This document shows, piece after piece, positions 8,550 to 16,749 of a stretch of 64,000 bases of DNA. Under the pieces are notes generated by a model that saw only the letters and a program-made list of their open reading frames with translations, ran no database searches and was not told the origin of the DNA. The position numbers and the translations under genes are program-made. The number at the start of each line of letters is the position of its first letter. Position 1 is the stretch's first letter. Source of the DNA: Alistipes sp. (GTDB taxonomy: Bacteria > Bacteroidota > Bacteroidia > Bacteroidales > Rikenellaceae); NCBI GenBank assembly GCA_022511345.1, contig JAFLRR010000001.1, forward strand, positions 1 through 64,000. Reading direction: 5' to 3'.

Positions 8550-8559
8550 ATTAATTTTG
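8529..8559 (+). promoter_or_regulatory. Bacteroidetes promoter for the pectinesterase-like gene
   Basis: -33 TTGG (8529-8532), 19 bases, -7 TAATTTTG (8552-8559). It overlaps the upstream terminator. Confidence 0.6.
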
Positions 8560-8578
8560 AACGACAAAAGTTCATCGC

Positions 8579-11080
8579 ATGAAATCGCCCCTTCACATCC
8601 TGTCGCTCGCGGCGCTGCTCGCGCTCGCCGCGACACAAAAACCTCTGGCTGCAGAGGCCGCAAACAAACCGACCGCAGCAGAGCATGTCCTGTATGTCGA
8701 CCCCCAGGCCGAGGCAGACGGCAGATATGTATTCCGCTCGCTCAAAGAGGCTCTGCGGCAGGCCGAACAGATGCAGCGCAGCCACACATACTCGGACGAC
8801 GAGCCCCTGACGGTGAGGATAGCCCCCTCGGTATACTGGATAGACGACCCGGACGACGGGCTGGTGAGACGCCCGGCGGACGGATATCCAATACCATACG
8901 GAATGGTGCTCAGACTGAGTCATCTGAGGCTCGAAGGTCTGGGGCAGCGGCCCGAAGATACGGTCGTGGCAAGCAGCCGCGGCCAGACGCAGGGCGCCGA
9001 GGGTAATTTCACGATGCTGAGATTCGAGGGCGACGACATTCAGGTGCGCAACCTCACATTCGGAAACTACTGCAACGTCGACCTCGTATACGACCGCGAC
9101 CCATCGCTCAGCAGACCCAAACGCGCCGAGGCGATAGTGCAGGCGCAGCTGATAATATGCGACGGCGACAGAGTCGTGGCGCGCGACTGCCGGTTCATAA
9201 GCCGCCTCAACCTCTGCCCATTTGCCGGAGCGAAGAGGGCGCTGTTCGAGAACTGCTACTTCGAGTCGACGGACGATGCGCTCTGCGGAACGGGTGTATA
9301 TGTCGGCTGCCGGTTCACATTCTTCAGCGGCAAGCCATTCTACTCGACACAGGGAACGGGTGCGGTTTTTCTGGACTGCGACATCCGCTCGCTGGTCGAC
9401 GGACGGCAGTATCTGGTAAAGATGGGCAGCCCCGTGGCGATGGTCGACTGCCGCTGGATTAGCGACAGAGACGATCTGGAGATAGGCTGGACCCAGGACC
9501 CCACAGACGACCTGCGCAGCTGCCAGTACAACGTAACGCTCAACGGCAGGCCCATAACGATAGATGCCCGCCGCAGCCATCTGACAATAGACATGACCGG
9601 AAAGCCGATGCTCGAGGCATACCGCACCACGCTGCCCGACGGCTCGGCGAGATACAACATATACAACCTGCTGCGCGGCCACGACGACTGGGACCCCGCA
9701 GGCATGAAGCCCCTGCTCGGCCCGGAGGCACAGCTGAAGGGTTCGCTGCCGGCAGCGCTAAGCCTCTCGCACCGCAAGGCCGAGATAGAGTGCGGCACGG
9801 ACACGCTCAGACTCAAGGCCCGCGAGACGATGTTCTTCGGCAGGGCGGACTTCGGAGCTCCGTATGAGGGTCCGGCGCTGCACTGGAGCGTCGAGCCAGA
9901 GCACGAGCAGTTCGTGGTGCTGGAGCCCGCGGCAGACGGCAGCTGCACGGTGACGGGCGGCGAGTGCGGCGAGACGGTGCGCACGGTATGCGTGAAGGTG
10001 ACGGACGACGACGGTCGCCAGGCGGCCTGCGTAGTGACGGTGCGGCCCCGGCAGCTGCCTCCGCCGGCATTCACCCGCACACCGAAGATAGTGCGCGAGG
10101 GCGACACGCTCAGGGTCGATTACGCTCTGGAGCTCGGCGGCCGCGAGGACCAGTCGGTGGTGACGTGGTACAGGATTCTCGAAGACGGAACGCCGATAGC
10201 CGTGGCCGTGTCGCGACACGACAGGCCAAAGCTCGCCTATGCGCTCACGCCGGCAGACAACGGCTGCCGGATGGCTGTGACCGTAGCGCCCAAACACCTG
10301 CGCTCGCAGGCCGCAGAGGCGCTCGAGGCCCGCACGGAGGCTCCGGTGCAGGTGGCATACGACACGGCGGCAGGATATGTGCTGAAAACAGACTTCGAGG
10401 ACTTCCCCACGCAGCGGCAGCCGCGCATAGGCGAGGGTTTGTGGACGCTCGACACATACAAGCCCGCAGAGACAGCGCAGTATGACTGGGAGCCCGACCC
10501 CGTGGCATGCTGGCACTACGGCCGCGGAGTGGACGGCGCTGCGCGGGCCGAGGGTCTGCTGCAGACGGTGCGCGGAGCACGCATGATGTACACGCCCGTA
10601 GCCGGACTGGGCGGCGATATGGAGGTGAGGATACTGGCCGACCCGGGAAAGACAGCCGGGCAGGGATTCGGCAGCGCGACGGGTCAGTATATGGACATAT
10701 TCATAGGATTCGACACCAGAAAGGGCGACGGATATGCGCTGCGCATAGTCCGCACGCCGCAGCACGACAGAGCCGTGGAGTTTCTGATAGTCGAGTATGA
10801 AGATTTCATGGCCCGGCCCCTGACCCGACCCGTGGCCGCGGTATGCTACCGCAGCGGATGCACCATAGTTCTCAAATCCGGGGGCGGACGCCTGACGGCG
10901 CATGCCGAGACATCGGCGCCGCTGCCGAAGCACAGGCCCGACGAGAGCGAGAGGGTCGACTTAGAGGTCGAAACAGGTCCGCTGAAGGCCGCAGGAACGG
11001 GTGTGCTCCACACCGGCTCGACGGGCGCGAGCGCCACGATGCTGCGCGAGATGGAGATACGCTGGACAGGCAGAAAATGA
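8579..11080 (+). CDS. Secreted pectinesterase-like right-handed beta-helix protein
   Basis: An 833-residue protein with a signal peptide (first ~25 residues). The opening YVFRSLKEALRQAEQ resembles the start of pectin methylesterases. The central segment repeats short helix turns (VARDCRFISR, ALFENCYFES, YVGCRFTFF, VFLDCDIRS), and TDDALCGTG lies where pectinesterases have VDFIFG. The second half is beta-rich, with two Ig-like stretches and a C-terminal jelly-roll-like part, so it is much longer than a simple pectinesterase. There is no susC/susD pair or other carbohydrate gene nearby, so catalytic activity and substrate are uncertain. It overlaps the next reading frame only if that gene starts at its earliest ATG. 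Confidence 0.65.
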   Translation: MKSPLHILSLAALLALAATQKPLAAEAANKPTAAEHVLYVDPQAEADGRYVFRSLKEALRQAEQMQRSHTYSDDEPLTVRIAPSVYWIDDPDDGLVRRPADGYPIPYGMVLRLSHLRLEGLGQRPEDTVVASSRGQTQGAEGNFTMLRFEGDDIQVRNLTFGNYCNVDLVYDRDPSLSRPKRAEAIVQAQLIICDGDRVVARDCRFISRLNLCPFAGAKRALFENCYFESTDDALCGTGVYVGCRFTFFSGKPFYSTQGTGAVFLDCDIRSLVDGRQYLVKMGSPVAMVDCRWISDRDDLEIGWTQDPTDDLRSCQYNVTLNGRPITIDARRSHLTIDMTGKPMLEAYRTTLPDGSARYNIYNLLRGHDDWDPAGMKPLLGPEAQLKGSLPAALSLSHRKAEIECGTDTLRLKARETMFFGRADFGAPYEGPALHWSVEPEHEQFVVLEPAADGSCTVTGGECGETVRTVCVKVTDDDGRQAACVVTVRPRQLPPPAFTRTPKIVREGDTLRVDYALELGGREDQSVVTWYRILEDGTPIAVAVSRHDRPKLAYALTPADNGCRMAVTVAPKHLRSQAAEALEARTEAPVQVAYDTAAGYVLKTDFEDFPTQRQPRIGEGLWTLDTYKPAETAQYDWEPDPVACWHYGRGVDGAARAEGLLQTVRGARMMYTPVAGLGGDMEVRILADPGKTAGQGFGSATGQYMDIFIGFDTRKGDGYALRIVRTPQHDRAVEFLIVEYEDFMARPLTRPVAAVCYRSGCTIVLKSGGGRLTAHAETSAPLPKHRPDESERVDLEVETGPLKAAGTGVLHTGSTGASATMLREMEIRWTGRK

Positions 11081-11097
11081 CAATATACAGCAGAAGT

Positions 11098-11766
11098 ATG
11101 ATAACGATAAAAAGACTGATTTTCAATCCTATACAGGAGAATACCTATGTAATCTGGGACCAGACCGGCGAGTGCGTGATAATCGACGCCGGCAACTCGT
11201 CGCCGCACGAGGACAGGGCTCTGGAGCAGCTCATAGAGTCGAACAACCTGAAGCCCGTGGCGGTGGTCAACACCCACGGACACTTCGACCACACGCTCGG
11301 AGCGGCATATGCCACCAAAAGGTTCAACATACCGTTCGTCATATCGCGCAAGGATGAGTTCCTGATAGAGAATGCTGCCACGAGCGGCTCGATATTCGGC
11401 GTGAGCACGGGCCCCATGCCCCGAATAGACACCGACATAGACACGCTCGCAGAGGTGCGGTTCGGCCAGACGGCCCTGAAAGTGATAGCAGTGCCGGGAC
11501 ATACGCCGGGACACATAGCGCTGTATGAGCCCGAGTCGAAGTCGCTGTTCACGGGCGACACTCTGTTTCGCGAGAGCATAGGACGCACGGACCTGCCCGG
11601 AGGCGACTACTCGTGGATAATGCGCTCGATACTCGACAAAATAGTACCGCTGGGCGACGACGTGAAGGTGTATCCCGGCCACGGCGAAGAGACCGACATA
11701 GGACACGAGACCCTCTACAACCCTTTCATCGTCGAGGTGCTCGCAAACGAGGTGCGATACGAATGA
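11098..11766 (+). CDS. MBL-fold metallohydrolase (glyoxalase II-like)
   Basis: A 222-residue metallo-beta-lactamase-fold hydrolase. The two-metal site is THGHFDH (His60, His62, Asp64, His65), with the later ligands in PGHTPGH, TGDTLF and PGHG. The family usually hydrolyses thioesters such as S-lactoylglutathione or acts on persulfides; the substrate here is unknown. I chose MITIKRLIFNPIQENTYV because it matches family N-termini; an earlier in-frame ATG at 11077 would overlap the previous stop as ATGA. It is followed 1 base later by the FkbM gene. Confidence 0.85.
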   Translation: MITIKRLIFNPIQENTYVIWDQTGECVIIDAGNSSPHEDRALEQLIESNNLKPVAVVNTHGHFDHTLGAAYATKRFNIPFVISRKDEFLIENAATSGSIFGVSTGPMPRIDTDIDTLAEVRFGQTALKVIAVPGHTPGHIALYEPESKSLFTGDTLFRESIGRTDLPGGDYSWIMRSILDKIVPLGDDVKVYPGHGEETDIGHETLYNPFIVEVLANEVRYE

Positions 11767-11767
11767 T

Positions 11768-12496
11768 ATGACACGACTGCTGCACAAGCTATTATACAGA
11801 GTTCTGCCGCTGCGGGGATATCTGAGGACCGTCAGCCGCCTGTACTTTCTGTCGCTGCGCCTCGGTCTGGGACGCCGCAGCGAGGCAATGGAGTATGTCT
11901 ATATGCTGCCGAAGGCGGTGCGCGCGGGCGACGTATGCATAGACATAGGCGCAAACTTGGGCTATTACGCCCGGCCGCTGTCGAAAATCGCAGGGCCCCG
12001 GGGCCGCGTGATAGCCGTGGAGCCGGTGCCCGTAATGCGCGAGGTGCTTGAAAGAAACCTGCGCGGATGCACGAACACAGAGATACTGCCATATGCTCTG
12101 GGCGGCGAGAAGAGGACGGTGACGATGTGCAACGACTCGGCTCTCACGGCCGGATACCTCGGCACGGGCCGCAACCGCGTGGAGGAGAATCCCGCGGCCG
12201 AGGCTCTGACGTTCGAGGCTCAGATGCGGCGCGGCAGCGAGCTGTTCGCCCGGCTGGAGCGGTTAGACTTCATAAAGTGCGACGTGGAGGGGTATGAACT
12301 GCACATTATGCGCGACATGCGCCCGCTGCTGGAGCGCTTCCATCCCACGGTGCTGATAGAGACCGGCGGAGAGAACCGGCCGCAGATAATCGAGCTCTTC
12401 ACGCAGATGGGATATCGCGCCGAGACGCTCGAGAAAGGCCGCCTCGTGCCGCTCGAGAAGGAGAACGGAAAGGATATCCTATTTTTGCACGACTGA
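11768..12496 (+). CDS. FkbM-family SAM-dependent methyltransferase
   Basis: A 242-residue protein with SAM motif I VCIDIGANLGYY and the FkbM signature FIKCDVEGYELHIM. Family members methylate hydroxyls of sugars or natural products; the target is not identifiable. It is packed between the MBL hydrolase (1-base gap) and trmD (30-base gap), which suggests one transcript but no shared pathway. Confidence 0.85.
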   Translation: MTRLLHKLLYRVLPLRGYLRTVSRLYFLSLRLGLGRRSEAMEYVYMLPKAVRAGDVCIDIGANLGYYARPLSKIAGPRGRVIAVEPVPVMREVLERNLRGCTNTEILPYALGGEKRTVTMCNDSALTAGYLGTGRNRVEENPAAEALTFEAQMRRGSELFARLERLDFIKCDVEGYELHIMRDMRPLLERFHPTVLIETGGENRPQIIELFTQMGYRAETLEKGRLVPLEKENGKDILFLHD

Positions 12497-12526
12497 ATCG
12501 AAAAAACGCAAAAACACAAGACTCCT

Positions 12527-13207
12527 ATGCGTATAGATATAATTTCGTCGGTGCCCGAGCTGCTCACGTCGCCGCTGAGCGAGTCGATACTGCGCCGCGC
12601 AAGCGAGAAAGGGCTCGCACAGATAGTCATACACAACCTGCACGACTATGCTCACGACCGCAGAAAAACGACGGACGACTACCCATTCGGCGGCGAGGCG
12701 GGAATGGTCATGAAGTGCGAGCCGGTATTCGAACTGGTGGAAAAACTCCAGGCGGAACGCCGTTACGACGAGATAATATACACCTCGCCCGACGGAATAA
12801 GATACGACCAGCACGAGGCCAACAGACTCTCGACGCTCGAGAACATAATAATATTGTGCGGCCACTACAAGGGTATAGACCACCGCATTCGCGAACACCT
12901 CATAACGCGCGAGATATCCATCGGCGACTATGTGCTCACGGGCGGCGAGCTGGCGGCGTGCATAATAGCCGACTCGGTGGTGCGGCTGATACCGGGCGCC
13001 ATAGGCGACGAGTCGTCGGCACTGACGGACTGCTTCCAGGACGACATGCTCGCCCCGCCGGTATACACGCGGCCTGCGGAGTTTCGCGGCTGGAGGGTGC
13101 CCGACGTGCTGCTGTCGGGAAACTTCGCCGAAATAGAGAAGTGGAAGGACGAACAGGCATATGAGAGGACGCGCAGGCTGAGGCCGGACCTGCTGGAAGG
13201 CGAATAG
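12527..13207 (+). CDS. trmD: tRNA (guanine37-N1)-methyltransferase
   Basis: TrmD makes m1G37 in tRNAs reading CNN codons and prevents +1 frameshifting; it is essential. The 226-residue SPOUT enzyme begins [13 protein letters not shown] and shows the knot segments [13 protein letters not shown] and [14 protein letters not shown]. Isoleucine codon use is striking: by hand count 19 ATA, 2 ATT and 1 ATC. No rpsP or rimM is adjacent, unlike the classical operon. It is separated from lpxB only by the four-helix-bundle element. Confidence 0.95.
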   Translation: MRIDIISSVPELLTSPLSESILRRASEKGLAQIVIHNLHDYAHDRRKTTDDYPFGGEAGMVMKCEPVFELVEKLQAERRYDEIIYTSPDGIRYDQHEANRLSTLENIIILCGHYKGIDHRIREHLITREISIGDYVLTGGELAACIIADSVVRLIPGAIGDESSALTDCFQDDMLAPPVYTRPAEFRGWRVPDVLLSGNFAEIEKWKDEQAYERTRRLRPDLLEGE

Positions 13208-13209
13208 CC

Positions 13210-13234
13210 AATTAGCAATTAGCAATTAGTAATT
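13210..13234 (+). repeat. Left AATTAGN arm of the four-helix-bundle element
   Basis: Three AATTAGN heptamers plus AATT, ending at the ATG of the following gene. It matches the reverse complement of the right arm's first 25 bases at 23 of 25 positions. Confidence 0.8.
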
Positions 13235-13603
13235 ATGAAAGACTACAACGCCGTTCGTGAAAAAAGTCTTGCCTTTGCAGTGAGGGTAGTCAAACTGTCG
13301 CGATATGTTCAGGAGAAATCGGCGGAATATATCCTCTCAAAACAGTTGTGTCGCAGCGGCACAAGCGTGGGCGCAAATGTTCGTGAGGCATTGATGGGAG
13401 TCTCTTCAGCCGATTTTCTGGCAAAGATGCACATAGCGCTGAAAGAGATTTACGAAACGGAATACTGGATTGAACTGTTATACAGAACGGGTTACATATC
13501 AGAAAATGAATACCAGAGCATTTTCAACGATTGCAATGAATTGACCAAATTGCTGACGAGTATAACCAAAACCACCAAAGGACGAATAACGGAGAAGAGA
13601 TAG
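13235..13603 (+). CDS. Four-helix-bundle protein (S23/IVS family)
   Basis: A 122-residue, almost all-helical protein of the TIGR02436/S23 group, named after ORFs inside 23S rRNA intervening sequences and related to the Avd accessory of diversity-generating retroelements. Hallmarks are an N-terminal basic helix, LCRSGTSVGANVREA (about residues 44-58) and the third helix ALKEIYETEYWIELL. Its biochemical role is not established; Avd-type homologues form pentamers that bind nucleic acid. There is no rRNA or retroelement here: the gene sits between trmD and lpxB, directly bracketed by inverted AATTAGN arms. Codon use is less GC-rich than its neighbours, consistent with acquisition. Confidence 0.88.
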   Translation: MKDYNAVREKSLAFAVRVVKLSRYVQEKSAEYILSKQLCRSGTSVGANVREALMGVSSADFLAKMHIALKEIYETEYWIELLYRTGYISENEYQSIFNDCNELTKLLTSITKTTKGRITEKR

Positions 13604-13608
13604 CAGAT

Positions 13609-13640
13609 AATTACTAATTGATAATTGTTAATTTCTAATT
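13609..13640 (-). repeat. Right AATTAGN arm of the four-helix-bundle element
   Basis: An inverted copy of the left arm, 5 bases after the four-helix-bundle stop and 5 bases before the lpxB start. Together the arms could form a stem that loops out the whole gene in RNA. Confidence 0.8.
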
Positions 13641-13645
13641 GTCGA

Positions 13646-14803
13646 ATGAAGTATTACATTATCGCCGGGGAGCCGTCGGGGGATTTGCACGGGGCGAATC
13701 TAATAAAGGGGCTCAAAGAGGCCGACCCGAAGGCTGAGTTCAGATTCTGGGGCGGAGACAGAATGGCCGCAGAGGGCGGACAGCAGAATCTGGTAAAACA
13801 CTACCGAGAGACATCGTTCTTCGGGATAGTGAACGTGTTAATGAACCTCAGAACAATAGGCCGGCAGATGCGTCAATGCCGGCAGGACATACTCTCATAC
13901 GCCCCAGACGTGCTGATACTGGTCGACTACCCCGGATTCAACATGAAGATGGCCCGTTTCGCTCATGAGAACGGAATACGAACACACTACTACATAGCCC
14001 CAAAGGTGTGGGCATGGCGCGAGCACCGCATAAAGGCCATACGCAGATATGTCGACCGGCTCTACATAATATTCCCCTTCGAGAAGCAATACTTCGCAGA
14101 CAAAGGAATAGAGGCCGTATTCGAGGGAAACCCCACAGTCGACGCGCTGGCCGAGCGACGCGAGGCTTTCCCCGCGGCGGAGGAGTTCCGAAGCCGCCAC
14201 GGGCTGGACGAGAGGCCCATAGTGGCGCTGCTGGCCGGAAGCCGCAAGGGCGAGATACGCGACAACCTGCCGCTCATGGCGGCACTGGCCGAGCGATTCC
14301 CGCAGCGGCAGTTCGTGGTGGCGGGCGTGTCGTGGCTCGACAGAAGCCTGTACGAGAGATATATGGCCGGCAGCCGGATAAGCTACATATGCGACCGCAC
14401 ATACGAGCTGCTGCACTTCGCCGAGGCGGCCGTGGTAACGTCGGGAACGGCCACCCTCGAGACGGCGCTGCTGGACATTCCAGAGGTGGTGGTATACAGG
14501 ACATACTGGTGGCAGGTGTGGCTGCGGCCATATGTGCTCAAGGTGCCCTATGTCTCGCTGGTGAACCTGAACCTCGGGCGCGAGGCCGTGCGAGAGATAA
14601 TACAGTCGTCGCTCGACACGACCGAGGCCGAAAAGGAGCTGCGCGCAATACTCACGGGCGGCGAAAAGCGCAGGCGCATGCTCGACGACTTCGCCGAGCT
14701 GCACCGCATGATGGGCGGCACGGGGGCCAGCGGCAGGTTTGCACGAAGGATGGCCGAAGATGCCGCGCAAGCGAAGAACAAAAACTCAGAGGACCGACTC
14801 TGA
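13646..14803 (+). CDS. lpxB: Lipid-A-disaccharide synthase
   Basis: LpxB (GT19) joins UDP-2,3-diacylglucosamine and lipid X to form the lipid A disaccharide at the inner membrane. The 385-residue protein begins MKYYIIAGEPSGDLHGANL, has the VWAWREHRIKAIRR segment and the nucleotide-binding VTSGTATLETAL. The start is placed at that ATG, immediately after the repeat arm; the upstream in-frame extension is made of repeat DNA. The fumarylacetoacetase-like gene follows. Confidence 0.94.
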   Translation: MKYYIIAGEPSGDLHGANLIKGLKEADPKAEFRFWGGDRMAAEGGQQNLVKHYRETSFFGIVNVLMNLRTIGRQMRQCRQDILSYAPDVLILVDYPGFNMKMARFAHENGIRTHYYIAPKVWAWREHRIKAIRRYVDRLYIIFPFEKQYFADKGIEAVFEGNPTVDALAERREAFPAAEEFRSRHGLDERPIVALLAGSRKGEIRDNLPLMAALAERFPQRQFVVAGVSWLDRSLYERYMAGSRISYICDRTYELLHFAEAAVVTSGTATLETALLDIPEVVVYRTYWWQVWLRPYVLKVPYVSLVNLNLGREAVREIIQSSLDTTEAEKELRAILTGGEKRRRMLDDFAELHRMMGGTGASGRFARRMAEDAAQAKNKNSEDRL

Positions 14804-14833
14804 GCGAAACCAGGCAGAAAAAAAACACGGAAG

Positions 14834-15460
14834 ATGAAAATAATATGCATAGGGCGCAACTACGCCGAACATGCCGCAGAGCTGGGAAATGCGCTGCCCG
14901 ACACGGGCGGTGAGCCGATATTCTTCATGAAGCCCGACACGGCCCTGCTGCGCAACAACGACCCCTTCTACATACCGCGCTTCTCGCAGGATTTGCACTA
15001 CGAGTGCGAGCTGATAGTGAAGATAAACCGCGTGGGCCGCGCAATCGAGGAGCGCTTCGCCCACAGATACTACGACGAGGTGGGGCTGGGAATAGACTTC
15101 ACGGCCCGCGACGTGCAGCGCCGCGCAATGGAGCTGGGACTGCCGTGGGAGAGCGCCAAGGCATTCGACCGCTCGGCGGCCGTGTCGCCCGAGTTCATAC
15201 CGTTGGAGCAGCTGGGCGGCGACGTGCAGCGGCTGCACTTCGAAATGTCGATAGACGGACAGGTGCGGCAGCGGGGCGACACGGGCATGATGATATTCAC
15301 GGTAGACCGCATAATAGCGGCCGTGTCGCGCTACATAACTCTGCGCACGGGCGATTTGATATTCACGGGCACGCCCGCCGGAGTGGGACCAGTGCACGAG
15401 GGCGAGAATCTGACAGCGACGCTCGAGGGTCGCACGATGCTCGACTTCGACATAAGGTAG
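14834..15460 (+). CDS. Fumarylacetoacetate hydrolase-family protein
   Basis: A 208-residue FAH-fold enzyme of the short type found across Bacteroidetes. The metal site is seen in HYECELIVKINR (the paired glutamates) and GLGIDFTARDVQ; RTGDLIFTGTPAGVGPV is the family's C-terminal signature. Members act as acylpyruvate hydrolases or oxaloacetate decarboxylase/tautomerases; the neighbours give no pathway clue, so the substrate is open. It is the last gene before a convergent terminator. Confidence 0.87.
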   Translation: MKIICIGRNYAEHAAELGNALPDTGGEPIFFMKPDTALLRNNDPFYIPRFSQDLHYECELIVKINRVGRAIEERFAHRYYDEVGLGIDFTARDVQRRAMELGLPWESAKAFDRSAAVSPEFIPLEQLGGDVQRLHFEMSIDGQVRQRGDTGMMIFTVDRIIAAVSRYITLRTGDLIFTGTPAGVGPVHEGENLTATLEGRTMLDFDIR

Positions 15461-15478
15461 CCGCAAGGGCGACAAAAA

Positions 15479-15508
15479 AAACGGGCCTCGAGAGGGGCCC
15501 GTTTCTAT
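15479..15508. terminator. Bidirectional terminator between convergent genes
   Basis: Stem AAACGGGCC / GGCCCGTTT with an A-run on the left and TTTCTATT on the right. It serves the FAH gene (+) and the PepSY-like gene (-). Confidence 0.8.
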
Positions 15509-15525
15509 TATATGTGTGTGCAGCG

Positions 15526-16401
15526 TCAGTTGACGGGAGTCACGGTGCTGCCGTCGGCGGCGATGTCGACAACTGCCTGGCGGCCGTTGGACGAGAGGAT
15601 GTAGCGGTAGAAGTCGCCCGACTGGGTCTGGCGGAAGTTGACATCATCGACCGTATAGGATGCGTAGGCCGAGGCCAGCAGAGCCTCGCGCACGACCGAC
15701 GGAACATCGGTCTCGGCGACCTGGGTCGAGGTGCTGACCCAGCTGCCGCTGTTGTCGAAGAGAAGGGTGCGGACAACGCCGTTGTCGAGAATCTCGAGCT
15801 CGGTGCCCGTACGGCCCGTGGCCGAGGCCAGGATGCGCGCCGAGGGGTACTGGCTCTGGACATATGCCGATACGGCGGCGGGAAGCAGCGCCGGCAGGCA
15901 GTCCTGGTAGATGTAGTTGTGGGGAACGGGGATGAGCGTGCGAACCAGGAAGCCGTCCTGCGTGAAGAAGAGGATGGCGTCGGTCTGGCTCTTGCCCGAG
16001 CCGCTCACGGCCTCGACGGCATAGAGGGTCTCGGCCCCCTCGCGCTCGATGATGTCGGCATCGTCGGTGGTCCACGACGAATACTGGCTCTGCGTGAAGG
16101 CTGTCTGCACGGCCTGCGGCATCTGTGAATAGGAGGAGTCGGTGGCGGTCATGTACCACGTGCCCGAGCCGTCGAACCACGCCTGGCGGTCGGTCTGCGA
16201 GCCGTTGTCGGAGGTCTCGAACTCGGCTACAGAGTAGTAGCCCATGCGATACCACTTGACCTCGGTGGCCGAGGGATAGAGATTGTAGAGCGACTCGGTC
16301 AGTGCCGGCGGCACGGGCCAATAGTTGTCGTCGTCATCGCAGGCGCTCAGACAGAGGCAGAGCGATGCGGCCGAGAGTGCGATAGCAAAAAATTTTTTCA
16401 T
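15526..16401 (-). CDS. PepSY-like domain lipoprotein
   Basis: A 291-residue exported protein. The N-terminus MKKFFAIALSAASLCLCLSAC followed by DDDD gives a lipobox (LSAC), so it is probably lipidated. The rest contains repeated units of the Bacteroidetes PepSY-like (PF11396, putative beta-lactamase-inhibitor-like) fold: YPSATEVKWYRMG, a WFDGSGTWY strand, YPSARILASA and the late VDDVNFRQTQSGDFYRYIL. Proteins of this group are often abundant and of unknown function. An alternative start lies 3 codons upstream. It is a single gene with its own terminator. Confidence 0.8.
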   Translation of the reverse strand: MKKFFAIALSAASLCLCLSACDDDDNYWPVPPALTESLYNLYPSATEVKWYRMGYYSVAEFETSDNGSQTDRQAWFDGSGTWYMTATDSSYSQMPQAVQTAFTQSQYSSWTTDDADIIEREGAETLYAVEAVSGSGKSQTDAILFFTQDGFLVRTLIPVPHNYIYQDCLPALLPAAVSAYVQSQYPSARILASATGRTGTELEILDNGVVRTLLFDNSGSWVSTSTQVAETDVPSVVREALLASAYASYTVDDVNFRQTQSGDFYRYILSSNGRQAVVDIAADGSTVTPVN

Positions 16402-16523
16402 AGCAATCATAAAATTTTTAGATTCGCACAGCTCGGTGCAAAATTCGGACCCTAATTTTGAAAATCAGAAAAAACCGAGGCTGCAGCAGCGGATGCAATG
16501 AGCGAAGTGATGCAATATGGACG

Positions 16524-16551
16524 AAAAAAACCGCAACCTTGCGATTGCGGT
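16524..16551 (-). terminator. Rho-independent terminator of tRNA-Thr
   Basis: On the minus strand ACCGCAA pairs with TTGCGGT and is followed by a run of seven Ts, 4 bases after the tRNA 3' end. Confidence 0.75.
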
Positions 16552-16554
16552 TCG

Positions 16555-16627
16555 AGCCGAAACCGGGACTTGAACCCGGGACCTTTTCATTACGAGTGAA
16601 ACGCTCTACCGACTGAGCTATTTCGGC
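16555..16627 (-). tRNA. tRNA-Thr (anticodon CGU)
   Basis: A 73-base cloverleaf read on the minus strand: acceptor GCCGAAA/TTTCGGC, D stem GCTC/GAGC, anticodon stem TTTCA/TGAAA with loop CTCGTAA (anticodon CGT, reads ACG), T stem CCGGG/CCCGG with loop TTCAAGT, discriminator U. CCA is not encoded. It is a solitary tRNA with its own terminator. Confidence 0.95.
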
Positions 16628-16694
16628 TTAAGGGGATACATAATCCCTTTAGGGACTGCAAATATCATAAAAAAATTCGTTTCACACAACATTT

Positions 16695-16727
16695 TTTGCA
16701 AAAATATCTCTTTTCTTGTTATATTCG
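16695..16727 (+). promoter_or_regulatory. Candidate promoter of cstA
   Basis: TTTG (16695-16698), 21 bases, then TATATTCG (16720-16727), one mismatch from TAnnTTTG. Confidence 0.35.
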
Positions 16728-16749
16728 CGTCAAAACTCGACGCTGCACA

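Larger units (their letters stand above)
16402..16749. other. Intergenic segment holding tRNA-Thr and its terminator
   Basis: The gap between the PepSY-like gene and cstA. Apart from the tRNA, its terminator and a cstA promoter candidate, I see only AT-rich sequence and a small hairpin (AAGGGGAT / ATCCCTT, about 16630-16651) just upstream of the tRNA on the minus strand. Confidence 0.5.

Noticed and set aside
13235..13603. Diversity-generating retroelement
   Set aside because: The four-helix-bundle protein is Avd-like, but no reverse transcriptase, template repeat or variable-repeat target is present nearby.
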